Origin: Acetobacteraceae bacterium
GTDB lineage: Bacteria > Pseudomonadota > Alphaproteobacteria > Acetobacterales > Acetobacteraceae
DNA: 43,883 nucleotides
Direction of reading: 5' to 3'
NCBI GenBank assembly: GCA_947474705.1
Contig: CANJJS010000038.1
Coordinates: 1 to 43,883 of the forward strand
The position numbers were made by a program, and so were the translations under genes. This document shows, in pieces, positions 1 to 8,143 of this stretch. Every line of letters begins with the position of its first letter. Within the stretch, counting starts at the first letter, position 1. Under the pieces are notes generated by a model. That model was given only the letters and a program-made list of their open reading frames with translations, did not search any database and was not told the DNA's origin.

Positions 1-19
1 CGTGACCGTCTCGGTCACG
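1..19. other. perfect hairpin at window edge
   Basis: Bases 1-8 and 12-19 are exact reverse complements around a 3-base loop. No T-tract follows, so a rho-independent terminator for a gene to the left is only a guess. A second perfect stem (58-65 with 69-76) follows within the next 60 bases. Confidence 0.4.
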
Positions 20-57
20 GCAACACCCCCTCCGCGGGGCACCAAATCGATCGCGGT

Positions 58-140
58 CCAGGGGACGTTCCCCTGGTGGGGTTCGAAGGGGCAAAGCCCC
101 TCGCGGGGTCAGGGGCAGCGCCCCTGGGCTTCCACCGGCA
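58..140 (-). repeat. dispersed GC-rich palindromic repeat, copy 1 (partial)
   Basis: About 65 bases here match, in reverse orientation, the core seen at about 4165-4205, 7045-7075 and 43135-43175 (a GAGGGGC..GCCCCTTCGAACCCCACC-type core). A short perfect hairpin (58-65 with 69-76) lies at its left edge. Only part of the element is present. It lies directly upstream of the first amidohydrolase gene. An open frame runs through it from base 2, but translating repeat sequence is not evidence of coding. Confidence 0.7.
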
Positions 141-178
141 CGCCCCCTCAGGCTACCATCGGACCTGGAGGGCCGACG

Positions 179-1231
179 ATGACCAGAGTGCCGGTTGGCG
201 CGATCGATTGCGATGTGCATGTGTCCGTGCCGGGCATGGCGGCGTTGTTGCCGTACATGAGCCAGGCGTGGCGCGAAATGATTGTCACGCGTGGGACCGA
301 TGGCTTGGAACTGGCGAGTTATCCCGCCGGCACGCCCTTGGCCACCCGCCCCGACTGGCGGGAAGGGGAGCGGCTCGCGGTTGTCAGGCGCGAGGTTCTC
401 GATGGATTCGGCGCCCGCGCCGCGATACTGAACTGCCTGCACGGCGGTCAGGCCGTGCATTCCGAGGATCTGGCGCGTGCCTTGTGCCAGGCGGTGAATG
501 ACTGGCTTGTCGAGGAATGGCTGGACAAGGACGAGCGCTTTCGGGCCTCGATTGTCGTGCCGGCGCAGAATCCGGGATACGCGGCGGCGGAGATCGATCG
601 CTGCGCCAAGGACAAGCGCTTTGTGCAGGTGCAGTTACTTGCCTCCAACGAGATCATGTTGGGGCGGAAATATTACTGGCCGATTTACGAAGCGGCGGCG
701 CGGCATGGGTTGCCGGTCGGTATTCATGGCGGCAGCGCTTACCGGCACGCGCCGACCTCCGTGGGTTGGCCGTCGCATTATTTGCAGGATTACGTCAGCC
801 ATACGATGGGGTTGGAAAGCGCGCTGCTCAGCCTGATGGCGGAGGGTGTGTTCAACCACGTCCCGGATTTGCGGGTCGTATTGATCGAATCGGGCGTGTC
901 CTGGCTGCCCGGATTTTTGTGGCGCGCGATCAAATCCTGGCGCGGTCTGCGCGGCGAAACGCCGTGGTTCACCACCTCGCCCGCCGATCTGGTGCGGCGC
1001 CATGTGCGCCTGACCGCCCAACCTTTCGACGCGCCCGGCGCGGAAGAGGTCCAGAAAATCCTGGCGCATATCGATTGCGACGAGATGCTGCTGTTCGCGA
1101 CCGATTTCCCGCACTGGCATTTCGACGGCCAGGACGCCTTGCCGCCCGGCATGCCGGAGGCGCTGATTCGCAAAATGGCGGTGGACAATCCCCTCGCCAC
1201 CTACCCAAGATTGAAGGAGACGCTGGCATGA
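179..1231 (+). CDS. amidohydrolase family 2 (ACMSD/LigW-like) metal-dependent hydrolase
   Basis: A 350-aa TIM-barrel amidohydrolase of the Amidohydro_2 type, a family of cytosolic enzymes that hydrolyse or decarboxylate ring-derived acids using a divalent metal. Visible signatures: DCDVH near residue 10 (metal ligands D12/H14), GIHGG near 180 and TDFPHWHFDG near 307, the usual C-terminal Asp-Pro-His block. The start at 179 is chosen because GGAG lies 8 bases upstream and homology begins at once; the frame stays open further left only through repeat DNA. Its stop overlaps the next start as ATGA, so the two amidohydrolases are translationally coupled. The substrate is unknown. The flavin monooxygenase and reductase next door suggest a ring or amide catabolic role (inference). 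Confidence 0.88.
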   Translation: MTRVPVGAIDCDVHVSVPGMAALLPYMSQAWREMIVTRGTDGLELASYPAGTPLATRPDWREGERLAVVRREVLDGFGARAAILNCLHGGQAVHSEDLARALCQAVNDWLVEEWLDKDERFRASIVVPAQNPGYAAAEIDRCAKDKRFVQVQLLASNEIMLGRKYYWPIYEAAARHGLPVGIHGGSAYRHAPTSVGWPSHYLQDYVSHTMGLESALLSLMAEGVFNHVPDLRVVLIESGVSWLPGFLWRAIKSWRGLRGETPWFTTSPADLVRRHVRLTAQPFDAPGAEEVQKILAHIDCDEMLLFATDFPHWHFDGQDALPPGMPEALIRKMAVDNPLATYPRLKETLA

Positions 1232-2322
1232 GCGAAATCCTGGAGCGCGCGGCCTCTCAGCCGGTTCGCGCGGGCATCGTCGATTGCGACATTCATCCGA
1301 CGATGCGCTCGAAGAAAGAACTCGATCCCTGGCTGCCGGAACGCTGGCGTAAACATATGGCGGAATACGGCCATCAGGTGCGGATTCCCTTCACCTCTGG
1401 GACTCAATATCCGAAGTCGGCGCCCGCCACGGCGCGCCGCGATTCCTGGCCACCGGCCGGTGGACCGCCGGGCTCCGACCTGGATTTCCTGCGGGTGCAA
1501 TTGCTCGATGCCGAGGACATCGCCTGGGGTGTGCTGGCGCCTTTGTCGGCGGCGGCGCGGAACACCGATCTCGGGGCCGCCTACTGCAACGCCGTGAACG
1601 AGTGGCAGATCGAAAACTGGGTGAAAAAGGAACCGCGCCTGAAAGCCTGCGTCACCGTCGCGCAGGACGACGCCGCGCTGGCCGTGGCCGAAATCGAACA
1701 TCGCGCGGGCGATCCAAATTTCGTTCAGATTCTTTTGCCCTCGAAAACGACGGAGCCTTTGGGCCGCAAACGTTACTGGCCGATCTTCGCCGCCGCCTGC
1801 GCCGCGAATATGCCGGTCGCGGTCCACGTCAACAGCGTCGGTGGCGGCTATGCCTCCACGGCCGGCGGATGGCCCAGTTTCTACCTACAGGATCACCATC
1901 TGAACGTGCATTCCTTCCAGGCACAGGTCGCCAGCCTGGTGCTGGAAGGCGTGTTCGAGCATCATCCCTCGTTACGCATGGTGATGATCGAGGGCGGGTT
2001 CGCCTGGCTGCCGATGCTCGCCTGGCGGTTGGACAAGGCATGGGAACGGATGCGCGACGAAGTGCCGGAATGCCGCCGCCCGCCGTCCGAATACATCAAG
2101 GAACATTTGTGGTTCACGACCCAGCCGATGGAGGAACCGGAACAGGCGGCCCATCTGCGCGACACCATCGACTGGATCGGCTGGGACAAAATCTTGTTCG
2201 CGACGGATTACCCGCATTGGGACTACGACGATCCCCGCACGGCGTTCCCGATCCGTCTGTCGAACGCGGAACACGCCGGCGTTTTTCGAAATAACGCCTG
2301 CGCGCTCTACGGACTGACCTGA
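1228..2322 (+). CDS. amidohydrolase family 2, second tandem copy
   Basis: A 364-aa Amidohydro_2 protein, clearly a paralogue of the upstream gene. It shares DCDIH (D21/H23), the central VHVNSVGGG strand near residue 198 and TDYPHWDYDD near 325. The family uses a mononuclear metal centre for C-N hydrolysis or decarboxylation of aromatic or heterocyclic acids; which one applies here cannot be read from sequence. The start ATG overlaps the preceding stop (ATGA at 1228-1231). The two copies differ enough in the N-terminal third to be subunits or enzymes with different substrates rather than a recent duplication. The gene ends 18 bases before the convergent monooxygenase gene, with a terminator hairpin between. 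Confidence 0.88.
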   Translation: MSEILERAASQPVRAGIVDCDIHPTMRSKKELDPWLPERWRKHMAEYGHQVRIPFTSGTQYPKSAPATARRDSWPPAGGPPGSDLDFLRVQLLDAEDIAWGVLAPLSAAARNTDLGAAYCNAVNEWQIENWVKKEPRLKACVTVAQDDAALAVAEIEHRAGDPNFVQILLPSKTTEPLGRKRYWPIFAAACAANMPVAVHVNSVGGGYASTAGGWPSFYLQDHHLNVHSFQAQVASLVLEGVFEHHPSLRMVMIEGGFAWLPMLAWRLDKAWERMRDEVPECRRPPSEYIKEHLWFTTQPMEEPEQAAHLRDTIDWIGWDKILFATDYPHWDYDDPRTAFPIRLSNAEHAGVFRNNACALYGLT

Positions 2323-2330
2323 AGCCAGGT

Positions 2331-2359
2331 GGCGGGCTGGTCAGCCCGCCTTCTGTTTG
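2331..2359 (+). terminator. terminator hairpin after amidohydrolase pair
   Basis: An 8-bp perfect GC stem (2331-2338 with 2343-2350, loop GGTC) is followed by TTCTGTTTG. It overlaps the last codons of the convergent monooxygenase gene. A smaller stem (2317-2321 with 2326-2330) precedes it. Confidence 0.6.
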
Positions 2360-3504
2360 AACTTCGGCATCACCGCTTCCGCGGCCCAACCGAGCTGTTC
2401 CAGCATGACGCTTTCCGGCGCGCTCATGGGCGTGCTGAGATTGATGTGTTCCATGCCGGGATAACGCGATTCCAGTTCCTTCAGATAAGCCACCAGGTCT
2501 TCCGGTGTCCCGGCGAACCACGAGCCCAGCTTCATGAAGTGCTCCAGCGTCGGCACGCCCGCCTCGTCCCATCCGCCCTGACGCCCGATGGCGTCGATCT
2601 GCGCCTGGTTCACGCCGGGCACGAAACCCAGAGGCGCGAACATCTTGATGTGCTCCTCGTACAAGGGTTTCAGTTCGGCGATGGCCTTTTCCTTCGTGTC
2701 GGCGAGGTGGAAAAAGAACCCCAGCATCAGGTTCTCGCCAAGTTTCAGGTCGATGCCCGCGCGATTGGCGGCATCGCGATACGAAACGATCGGCCCCTCC
2801 CGCATCGTCGCCGCGCCGCCGCCGACCGCGCCTTTGATGCCGTGCTTCACCATGAAATCCATGGCGTGCGCGCTGGCGCTGACGATCGGTTGCCAGATCT
2901 CGTTGGTGCGATATTTCGGACGCGGCACCAGCGTCAGTTCCTTCAGCGTGTAACCGCGATACGGAACCTCCGGCGGCAGCGTGTAATGTTTTCCCTTATG
3001 GGAAAAACTCTCGTTGTTGAAAGCCTTGAGGCAGATTTCGACCTGTTCCTCGAACAATTCCCTGTTGGCCGTCTGATCGATGATCGGCGCGCCGAATGTT
3101 TCGACTTCGCGCGTGTGGTAGCCGCGCGCGACACCGAAAATCGTGCGCCCCTTCGTAAGAATATCCGCGACAGCGTAATCCTCCGCCATCCGCAGCGGAT
3201 GCCACATCGGCGCGACATTGAAGCCGCAGCCAATGTTCAGCTTTTCCGTCAGATGCGCCAGATGCACCGCCAGCAGCATGAGGTTCGGAATAACCTCGTA
3301 GCCTTCGAACTGGAAATGGTGCTCCGCCATCCACAGCGTGTCCCATCCCGTGCGGTCCATCAGTTTCGCGACCGCCTCGGTCTTGGCGAACACACTCGCC
3401 AATTGCGCGTTGTTGAAACGGCGATCGTTGGCGGGGGTGGCGTTCTGGCCGTGGTCCGGCAGGTCGATATGGCCGGGGTAGACCGTGGCGAATTCGCGAA
3501 ACAT
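2341..3504 (-). CDS. LLM-class flavin-dependent monooxygenase
   Basis: A 387-aa bacterial luciferase-like (LLM) monooxygenase. It has the family pattern of an N-terminal TIM-barrel segment with WMAEHHF near residue 58, then a strand-helix block with GFNVAPMWHPLRMAED and GVARGYHTREVE. Such enzymes use reduced flavin supplied by a partner reductase to insert oxygen or cleave C-S, C-N or C-C bonds. The start at 3504 is chosen over upstream in-frame codons because GAAAGG sits 7 bases before it and the family homology starts there. The flavin reductase gene lies 14 bases upstream, so the pair forms a two-component system. Its 3' end converges on the amidohydrolases. The substrate is unknown. Confidence 0.88.
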   Translation of the reverse strand: MFREFATVYPGHIDLPDHGQNATPANDRRFNNAQLASVFAKTEAVAKLMDRTGWDTLWMAEHHFQFEGYEVIPNLMLLAVHLAHLTEKLNIGCGFNVAPMWHPLRMAEDYAVADILTKGRTIFGVARGYHTREVETFGAPIIDQTANRELFEEQVEICLKAFNNESFSHKGKHYTLPPEVPYRGYTLKELTLVPRPKYRTNEIWQPIVSASAHAMDFMVKHGIKGAVGGGAATMREGPIVSYRDAANRAGIDLKLGENLMLGFFFHLADTKEKAIAELKPLYEEHIKMFAPLGFVPGVNQAQIDAIGRQGGWDEAGVPTLEHFMKLGSWFAGTPEDLVAYLKELESRYPGMEHINLSTPMSAPESVMLEQLGWAAEAVMPKFKQKAG

Positions 3505-3518
3505 GATGTGACCTTTCT

Positions 3519-4022
3519 TCAGCCGCCGTAATAAACGTTGTCGCCGAGATCCTTCATTTCCAGGATCGCGGCGTCGGCGCGCCCGGCCGGCGGCTTCATG
3601 ACATAGGCCTCGGTGACCTCGCCCACGACGATGTCGTGATCGCCCAACGACACGATTTCCTTGACGACGCACTCGATGGCGGCGATGGCGTCGTCCAGAA
3701 TCGGCGCGCCGTTTTTACCGGCGTGGAACGCCATGCCGGACAGCTTGCCATCTTCGACCTTGGCCGGTTTGAAGAAGGTGAAGGCCGCGCCCTTCTGGTC
3801 CTTGCCCAGCATGTTCAGGGTGAATTTTCCCGTGCCCTTGACGACGGTATGGGCACCCGAGTCCCCCTTTACCCCGACCACCACCAACGGCGGCCCAAAC
3901 GACCCCTGGGTTACCCAGTTCACGGTGGCGGCACCGACATTTCCCTTTCCGTCGTCGGCGGTCAGCACGTAAATTCCATAGGGGATCATGCGCAAAGCGG
4001 TCTTTTTGGCGTCGGCGTCCAT
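3519..4022 (-). CDS. flavin reductase (FMN-binding split barrel)
   Basis: A 167-aa protein of the flavin reductase domain family (HpaC-like split barrel). It opens with the typical segment (IPYGIYVLTA near residue 13, then VNWVTQGSFGPPLVVVGV) and has the later GDHDIVVGEV strand. It should use NAD(P)H to reduce FMN or FAD and hand the flavin to the adjacent LLM monooxygenase. AGGAGG lies 7 bases before the ATG, and a -10-like TAAAAT is found upstream. It is first in a two-gene operon with the monooxygenase. The family also includes haem- and NADH-oxidising members, but the gene pairing makes the reductase role likely. Confidence 0.85.
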   Translation of the reverse strand: MDADAKKTALRMIPYGIYVLTADDGKGNVGAATVNWVTQGSFGPPLVVVGVKGDSGAHTVVKGTGKFTLNMLGKDQKGAAFTFFKPAKVEDGKLSGMAFHAGKNGAPILDDAIAAIECVVKEIVSLGDHDIVVGEVTEAYVMKPPAGRADAAILEMKDLGDNVYYGG

Positions 4023-4055
4023 CGTGGTTCCTCCTGGTTCAACGCGATAGGCGGG

Positions 4056-4084
4056 ATTTTATCCGTCTTGCCAGCGATTGCCCA
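4056..4084 (-). promoter_or_regulatory. candidate sigma70-type promoter for flavin reductase operon
   Basis: On the - strand, TGGGCA (4079-4084) and TAAAAT (4056-4061) are 17 bases apart, about 34 bases ahead of the flavin reductase start. It is recognised by eye only, in otherwise GC-rich DNA. Confidence 0.35.
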
Positions 4085-4105
4085 GAGGAGGGGACAGAGC
4101 CAGCG

Positions 4106-4340
4106 GGGCAATCGGGCGATGGAAAGAAAGCCTTGGGGCTCCGCCCCCGAGAGCCGCGAAGGATCGCGCCCGCGAGGGGCTTTGCCCCTTCGAACCCCAC
4201 CAGGGCGGGGGCCCCCCTGTTTCATCTCCCCCAAACAAGACGGCATCCAAGGCCCTGCCTTGGTGGGGGTTTGAGGGGGCAGCGCCCCCCATGGGGTCCG
4301 GGGCGAAGCCCAGGGACTCTCTTCCTCAACCCGATTGCCC
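4106..4340. repeat. dispersed palindromic repeat, copy 2
   Basis: A 235-bp element bounded by an 11-bp perfect terminal inverted repeat (4106-4116 with 4330-4340). The left half carries the GGAAAGAAAG then GGGGCTCCGCCCC motifs and the GCCCCTTCGAACCCCACC core. The right half carries CATCCAAGGCCCTGCCTTGG and GGGGGCAGCGCCCCCC, which form local stems. It fills the 326-bp gap between the flavin reductase start and the serS stop. Frames through it translate to low-complexity Gly/Pro/Arg peptides and are not genes. Confidence 0.8.
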
Positions 4341-4348
4341 TGACACAC

Positions 4349-5620
4349 TCAGGCGGCGATCCGCTCCCGGCCTCCCATATAGGGGCGCAGCGCATCCGGT
4401 ATCAGGATCGACCCATCGGCCTGCTGATAATTCTCCATCACCGCGATCAGGGCCCGCCCCACCGCGACGCCCGACCCGTTCAACGTGTGAACATAAGCCA
4501 CCGATTTGCCATCGGGCGAGCGGAAGCGCGCGTTCATCCGCCGTGCCTGAAAATCGCGCGTATTGGAACAGGAACTGATCTCCCGCCAAGCCTGCTGTCC
4601 GGGCATCCAAACTTCCAGATCGAAGGTTTTCGCCGCGCCAAAACCGGTATCGCCCGAACTCAGCAGCATGCGCTGGAAGGGAACGCCCAGGAGACGCAGC
4701 ACGGTCTCGGCGCACGCCGTCATCCGCTCGTGCTCGGCGGTGCTGTCCTCGGGCCGGCAAATCGACACCAATTCGACTTTTCGAAATTGATGCTGGCGCA
4801 GCATGCCGCGGGTGTCGCGGCCCGCGGCGCCGGCCTCGCTGCGGTAACAATCGGTGAGCGCCGCGATGCGGATGGGAAGCGCCTTGTCCGCCAGCATCTC
4901 GCCCATGACGGAAGCGGTGAGCGGGACTTCCGCCGTCGGGATCAGCCAACGCCCGTCGGTGGTGCGGAACAAATCGTCCGCGAATTTTGGCAGCTTGTCG
5001 GTGCCGTAGGCGGCGGCGTCGTTGACCAAGGAGGGGACAACCATCTCGGTATAGCCATGCTGGTCCGTGTGCAGGTCCAGCATGAACTGGCCCAGCGCGC
5101 GTTCCAGCCGGGCGAGGGGACCGCGCAGAATGGTGGAGCGCGCGCCCGCGATTTTCGTCGCGGTGGCGAAATCCATCATCCCCAACGCCTCGCCCAGTTC
5201 CCAGTGCGGCTTCGGCTCGAAGCCGAGATCGCGAGGTTCGCCGTGCCGGGCGATGAGGACATTGGCGGATTCGTCGGGCCCATCGGGTACGTCGGGGTCG
5301 AGGACATTGGGCAGCACTTCCAGCAGCCGGGGAATCGCCTCGTCGGCGGCGGCGGCGACTTTTTCCAGCGCCTCCATCTCGCCGCGCAGCGAAGTGGCCT
5401 CAGCCTCCAGCGCGGCGGTATCGGCGCCGGCGCGTTTGCCCTGTCCGATTTCCTTGGACAACGCGTTGCGCCGTGCCTGTTTTTCTTGCAGCGCGGTTTG
5501 CGCCGACTTCCGCTCCCCATCGCGCGACAGGATCTCCGCCGACACTGGCGAGAGTCCGCGCCGGGCAAGCGCCGCGTCGAAGGCGGCGGCGTTGGCGCGG
5601 ATGGCGCGGATATCGTGCAT
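4349..5620 (-). CDS. serS: seryl-tRNA synthetase
   Basis: A 423-aa class II aminoacyl-tRNA synthetase that charges tRNA-Ser (and tRNA-Sec where present). It has an N-terminal long helical hairpin (about residues 25-100, Ala/Glu/Arg-rich coiled coil that grips the tRNA). The class II core has motif 2 ([17 protein letters not shown] followed by HQFRKVELV) and motif 3 ([16 protein letters not shown] near 395). Length is normal for bacterial SerRS. AGGAGG sits 10 bases before the ATG, inside the end of tatC, so it is co-transcribed with tatB-tatC. The tat-serS linkage is common in alphaproteobacteria. Repeat copy 2 follows its stop and may act in 3'-end formation. Confidence 0.97.
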   Translation of the reverse strand: MHDIRAIRANAAAFDAALARRGLSPVSAEILSRDGERKSAQTALQEKQARRNALSKEIGQGKRAGADTAALEAEATSLRGEMEALEKVAAAADEAIPRLLEVLPNVLDPDVPDGPDESANVLIARHGEPRDLGFEPKPHWELGEALGMMDFATATKIAGARSTILRGPLARLERALGQFMLDLHTDQHGYTEMVVPSLVNDAAAYGTDKLPKFADDLFRTTDGRWLIPTAEVPLTASVMGEMLADKALPIRIAALTDCYRSEAGAAGRDTRGMLRQHQFRKVELVSICRPEDSTAEHERMTACAETVLRLLGVPFQRMLLSSGDTGFGAAKTFDLEVWMPGQQAWREISSCSNTRDFQARRMNARFRSPDGKSVAYVHTLNGSGVAVGRALIAVMENYQQADGSILIPDALRPYMGGRERIAA

Positions 5621-5624
5621 CGGG

Positions 5625-6407
5625 TCAGTCCTCCTGGGGTTTCGGTTCGACGTATTTCGCCGCGATAATGGAAATTTCGTACAGCGCGATCAGCGGCACG
5701 GCGAGCATGATCTGGCTGGGAATATCCGGCGGCGCCATGATCGCCGCGGCCACGAACATGCCGACGATCGCGTAACGGCGGTGGCGGCGCAGCGCGGCCG
5801 AGCTGGTGATCCCGACCTTCGCCAGCAGCGTCAGCCCGACCGGCAGCTGAAAGGTCAGGCCGAAGGCGAAGATCATCCGCATCACCAGATCGAGGTATTC
5901 GCCCACCTTGGGCAGCAACTCGATGGGCACGCCGCCGCCGCCGGTCTGGGTCTGAAACCCCGCGAAAAACCGCCAGGCCATCGGAATCACGAAGAAATAG
6001 GCCAGCGAGGCCCCCAGAAAGAACAATACCGGCGTGGCCGCGAGGAACGGCAGCAAGGCTTTTTTCTCGCTGCGGTACAGGCCCGGCGCGACGAACAACC
6101 ACAACTGCGCCGCGATCACCGGAAACGCCATGAAGGCGCCGCCGAAGAAGGCGACCTTGATGCGGGTGAAAAACGCCTCGTAAAGCTGGGTGTAAATCAG
6201 CTTCGGATCGTGCCCGCCGGATTCGCGCAGCACCTCGGCCAGCGGCAAGGCCAGGAAGTAATAGACGCGCTCCGAAAAATAATAAGACACGGCGAAGCAC
6301 ACCGCGAAGGACGCCATCGCCCAGATCAGCCGCGTCCGCAGCTCGATCAGATGCTCCAGCAACGGCATCGGTTTGTCGTCGATGGGGTCGTTTTCCGGTT
6401 CCGCCAT
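5625..6407 (-). CDS. tatC: Sec-independent protein translocase TatC
   Basis: A 260-aa inner-membrane protein with six predicted hydrophobic helices. The N-terminal cytoplasmic segment contains [12 protein letters not shown], the conserved region that recognises the twin-arginine signal. TatC with TatB forms the receptor for folded, cofactor-containing exported proteins. Length and the helix pattern ending in [10 protein letters not shown] fit the family. It lies 17 bases after tatB and 4 bases before serS on the - strand, so these are one operon. The window itself encodes a likely Tat client (the solute-binding protein at 43521). Confidence 0.96.
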   Translation of the reverse strand: MAEPENDPIDDKPMPLLEHLIELRTRLIWAMASFAVCFAVSYYFSERVYYFLALPLAEVLRESGGHDPKLIYTQLYEAFFTRIKVAFFGGAFMAFPVIAAQLWLFVAPGLYRSEKKALLPFLAATPVLFFLGASLAYFFVIPMAWRFFAGFQTQTGGGGVPIELLPKVGEYLDLVMRMIFAFGLTFQLPVGLTLLAKVGITSSAALRRHRRYAIVGMFVAAAIMAPPDIPSQIMLAVPLIALYEISIIAAKYVEPKPQED

Positions 6408-6424
6408 GGTCGGTCTTCAGTCTG

Positions 6425-6913
6425 TCAGGGGGAGGGGCGTTGGAGCATGGCGACGGGCGGAATGAAAGACGGCGGCGGATCCGGCGCTTTCGGCCCGTCT
6501 TTGAAGGGCACCAGCGGGGGCGGGACGAAGGCCGGCGCGTCGACCCGTTCGGGCGGCGGCGGTTCGGCGGGCTCCGCCGGCGTTTGCTGGGCCGTCTCCG
6601 TGCTTCCATCCACCGCCGCGGCCAGCGGATCGGTATTGAACGTGTCCCGAATCGTGTTGCCCGGGTCGATCGCGTTCTCGACCGTGGAACGGATGTCGAA
6701 GTTCTTGATGTCGTTGATGGAATCCTTGACGTCCTTCAGATCCACCTCGCGAATCATGTCGTCGACATGGGTCTGAAACTCGCCGGCCATGCGGCGCGCC
6801 TTTTTGACGAAGCCGCTGATGGCGCGGATGGCGACCGGCAAATCCTTGGGGCCGATCACAACCAGCGCGACGGCGGCGATCAAGGCGATTTCCGACCACG
6901 CGAAATCGAACAT
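6425..6913 (-). CDS. tatB: Sec-independent protein translocase TatB
   Basis: A 162-aa protein with one N-terminal transmembrane helix (MFDFAWSEIALIAAVALVVI), the following GPKDLPVAIR hinge, an amphipathic helix to about residue 75, then a long Pro/Glu-rich cytoplasmic tail. It couples TatC signal recognition to pore formation. It is separated from TatA by its MFDFAWSE start (TatA usually begins with SIWHW-type residues and has FG rather than GPKDLP) and by its length. No strong Shine-Dalgarno precedes the ATG. No tatA gene precedes it; instead a hairpin repeat lies upstream. Confidence 0.93.
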   Translation of the reverse strand: MFDFAWSEIALIAAVALVVIGPKDLPVAIRAISGFVKKARRMAGEFQTHVDDMIREVDLKDVKDSINDIKNFDIRSTVENAIDPGNTIRDTFNTDPLAAAVDGSTETAQQTPAEPAEPPPPERVDAPAFVPPPLVPFKDGPKAPDPPPSFIPPVAMLQRPSP

Positions 6914-6984
6914 GGGGCTGACTGAATCCTGACGGCGTTGCGGCGGCCGTCATAGCCGCAAACCGCGCCGGGCCCAAGGTCCCC

Positions 6985-7138
6985 GGCCGGAGGTCCCACG
7001 GCGATCGGGCGAGGGAAAGAAAGTCCCTGGGCTCCGCCCCGGACCCCGCGAGGGGCTTTGCCCCTTCGAACCCCACGGGGTCCGGGGCGGAGCCCTGGGT
7101 CTGTCCCCCTTCGCCCGATCGCCGTGGGACCTCCGGCC
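6985..7138. repeat. dispersed palindromic repeat, copy 3 (near-perfect hairpin)
   Basis: A 154-bp element forming an almost complete hairpin. The outer arms 6985-7012 and 7111-7138 are exact 28-bp inverted repeats. The inner arms 7025-7048 and 7076-7099 match over 24 bp with one mismatch. The loop region carries the family core GCCCCTTCGAACCCCAC. It fills most of the 340-bp interval between tatB and the molybdenum hydroxylase operon; the rest of that interval shows no gene. As RNA this would be an extremely stable structure and could insulate the two divergent operons. Confidence 0.9.
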
Positions 7139-7253
7139 AGCCCCTCTCGACCTGCCCGCGACGATCGCCTATCGTGCCGTCCGTAGCCGTCCCGGAGACC
7201 GTCGCAATGGTATCCGGACCGGAGGGACGACAAGTCAGGAATTGGGAGCCACG

Positions 7254-8141
7254 ATGTCAGGTCTCACTTATACCGCGCCCACCTCGGTGGACGACGCGGT
7301 CAAACTTCTCGCCGGTTCGTCCGGCCTCGCGAAGGTCATGTCCGGTGGGACCGACCTTCTGGTGCAGTTGCGTTCGGGCCGGCTGAAGCCGGAACTGATC
7401 GTCGACACCAAGAAAATCCCGGGGATCAACGATATCCGCGAGGAAAACGGCGGTCTCGTCGTTGGCGCCGCCACCCCGGGCCATGTCGTCGAGGCGAACG
7501 CCGCGATGAACAAGTCCTGGCCGGGCGTGGTCGAGGCCCTCGACCTCATCGGCTCGCAGCAGGTCCAGGGCCGCTGCTCGCTCGCCGGCAATCTGTGCAA
7601 TGCTTCTCCGGCCGCCGATTCGGTGCCGGCGCTGTATGCCTCGGGCGCCACGGCCGTCATCGTCGGCGCCAAGGGCCGCCGCGAAGCGCCGGTGGAAAGC
7701 GTCCCCGCCGGTCCGGGCCGCACCACGCTGGCGAAGGACGAGTTCATTCTGGAGTTCAAATTCCCGGCCCGTCCGGCGAATTCCTCCGATGCCTATCTGC
7801 GGTTCATTCCGCGGACGGAAATGGACATCGCGGTCGTCGGTTGCGGCATCAGCCTGACGCTGGACGCGCCGAACGGCACGATTACGGCCGCCCGCTGCTC
7901 GCTCGGCGCCGTCGCCCCGACGGTTCTGCTGGTGCAGGCGATGGCCGACGCGATCGTCGGTTCCAAGCTCGACGACGCCGCTCTGGCGAAACTGGACGCC
8001 GCCGCGCAGGCCGCGTGCAAACCCATCAACGACAAGCGTGGCACGATCGAATATCGCACCAAAGTGGCCGGCGTTCTCGCCCGCCGCGTGGCGAAGATCG
8101 CGTACGACCGCGCTTCCGGCAAAACGGTAAAGGCTCACTGA
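7254..8141 (+). CDS. molybdenum hydroxylase, FAD-binding medium subunit (CoxM-like)
   Basis: A 295-aa FAD subunit of the xanthine dehydrogenase/CODH family. It carries the two family FAD motifs, KVMSGGTDLLVQLR near residue 25 and SLAGNLCNASPAADSVPAL near 110, and a C-terminal CODH_FAD_C-like region. It passes electrons from the 2Fe-2S subunit to an external acceptor. ATG at 7254 is preceded by GGGAG at 5 bases; an in-frame TTG at 7242 is less likely. It is followed 2 bases later by the 2Fe-2S subunit and then the large subunit, the classic M-S-L order. The CoxM label is structural: the large subunit lacks the CO-oxidising active-site loop. Confidence 0.9.
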   Translation: MSGLTYTAPTSVDDAVKLLAGSSGLAKVMSGGTDLLVQLRSGRLKPELIVDTKKIPGINDIREENGGLVVGAATPGHVVEANAAMNKSWPGVVEALDLIGSQQVQGRCSLAGNLCNASPAADSVPALYASGATAVIVGAKGRREAPVESVPAGPGRTTLAKDEFILEFKFPARPANSSDAYLRFIPRTEMDIAVVGCGISLTLDAPNGTITAARCSLGAVAPTVLLVQAMADAIVGSKLDDAALAKLDAAAQAACKPINDKRGTIEYRTKVAGVLARRVAKIAYDRASGKTVKAH

Positions 8142-8143
8142 TC

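Noticed and set aside
2-178. N-terminal extension of the first amidohydrolase to base 2
   Set aside because: The extra residues translate repeat DNA; the ribosome site and homology support 179.
4106-4340. Insertion sequence with its own transposase
   Set aside because: Elements of 150-290 bp with no coding potential; at most non-autonomous.
6914-7253. A hidden tatA gene
   Set aside because: No frame on either strand shows a membrane helix followed by an FG hinge and amphipathic helix.
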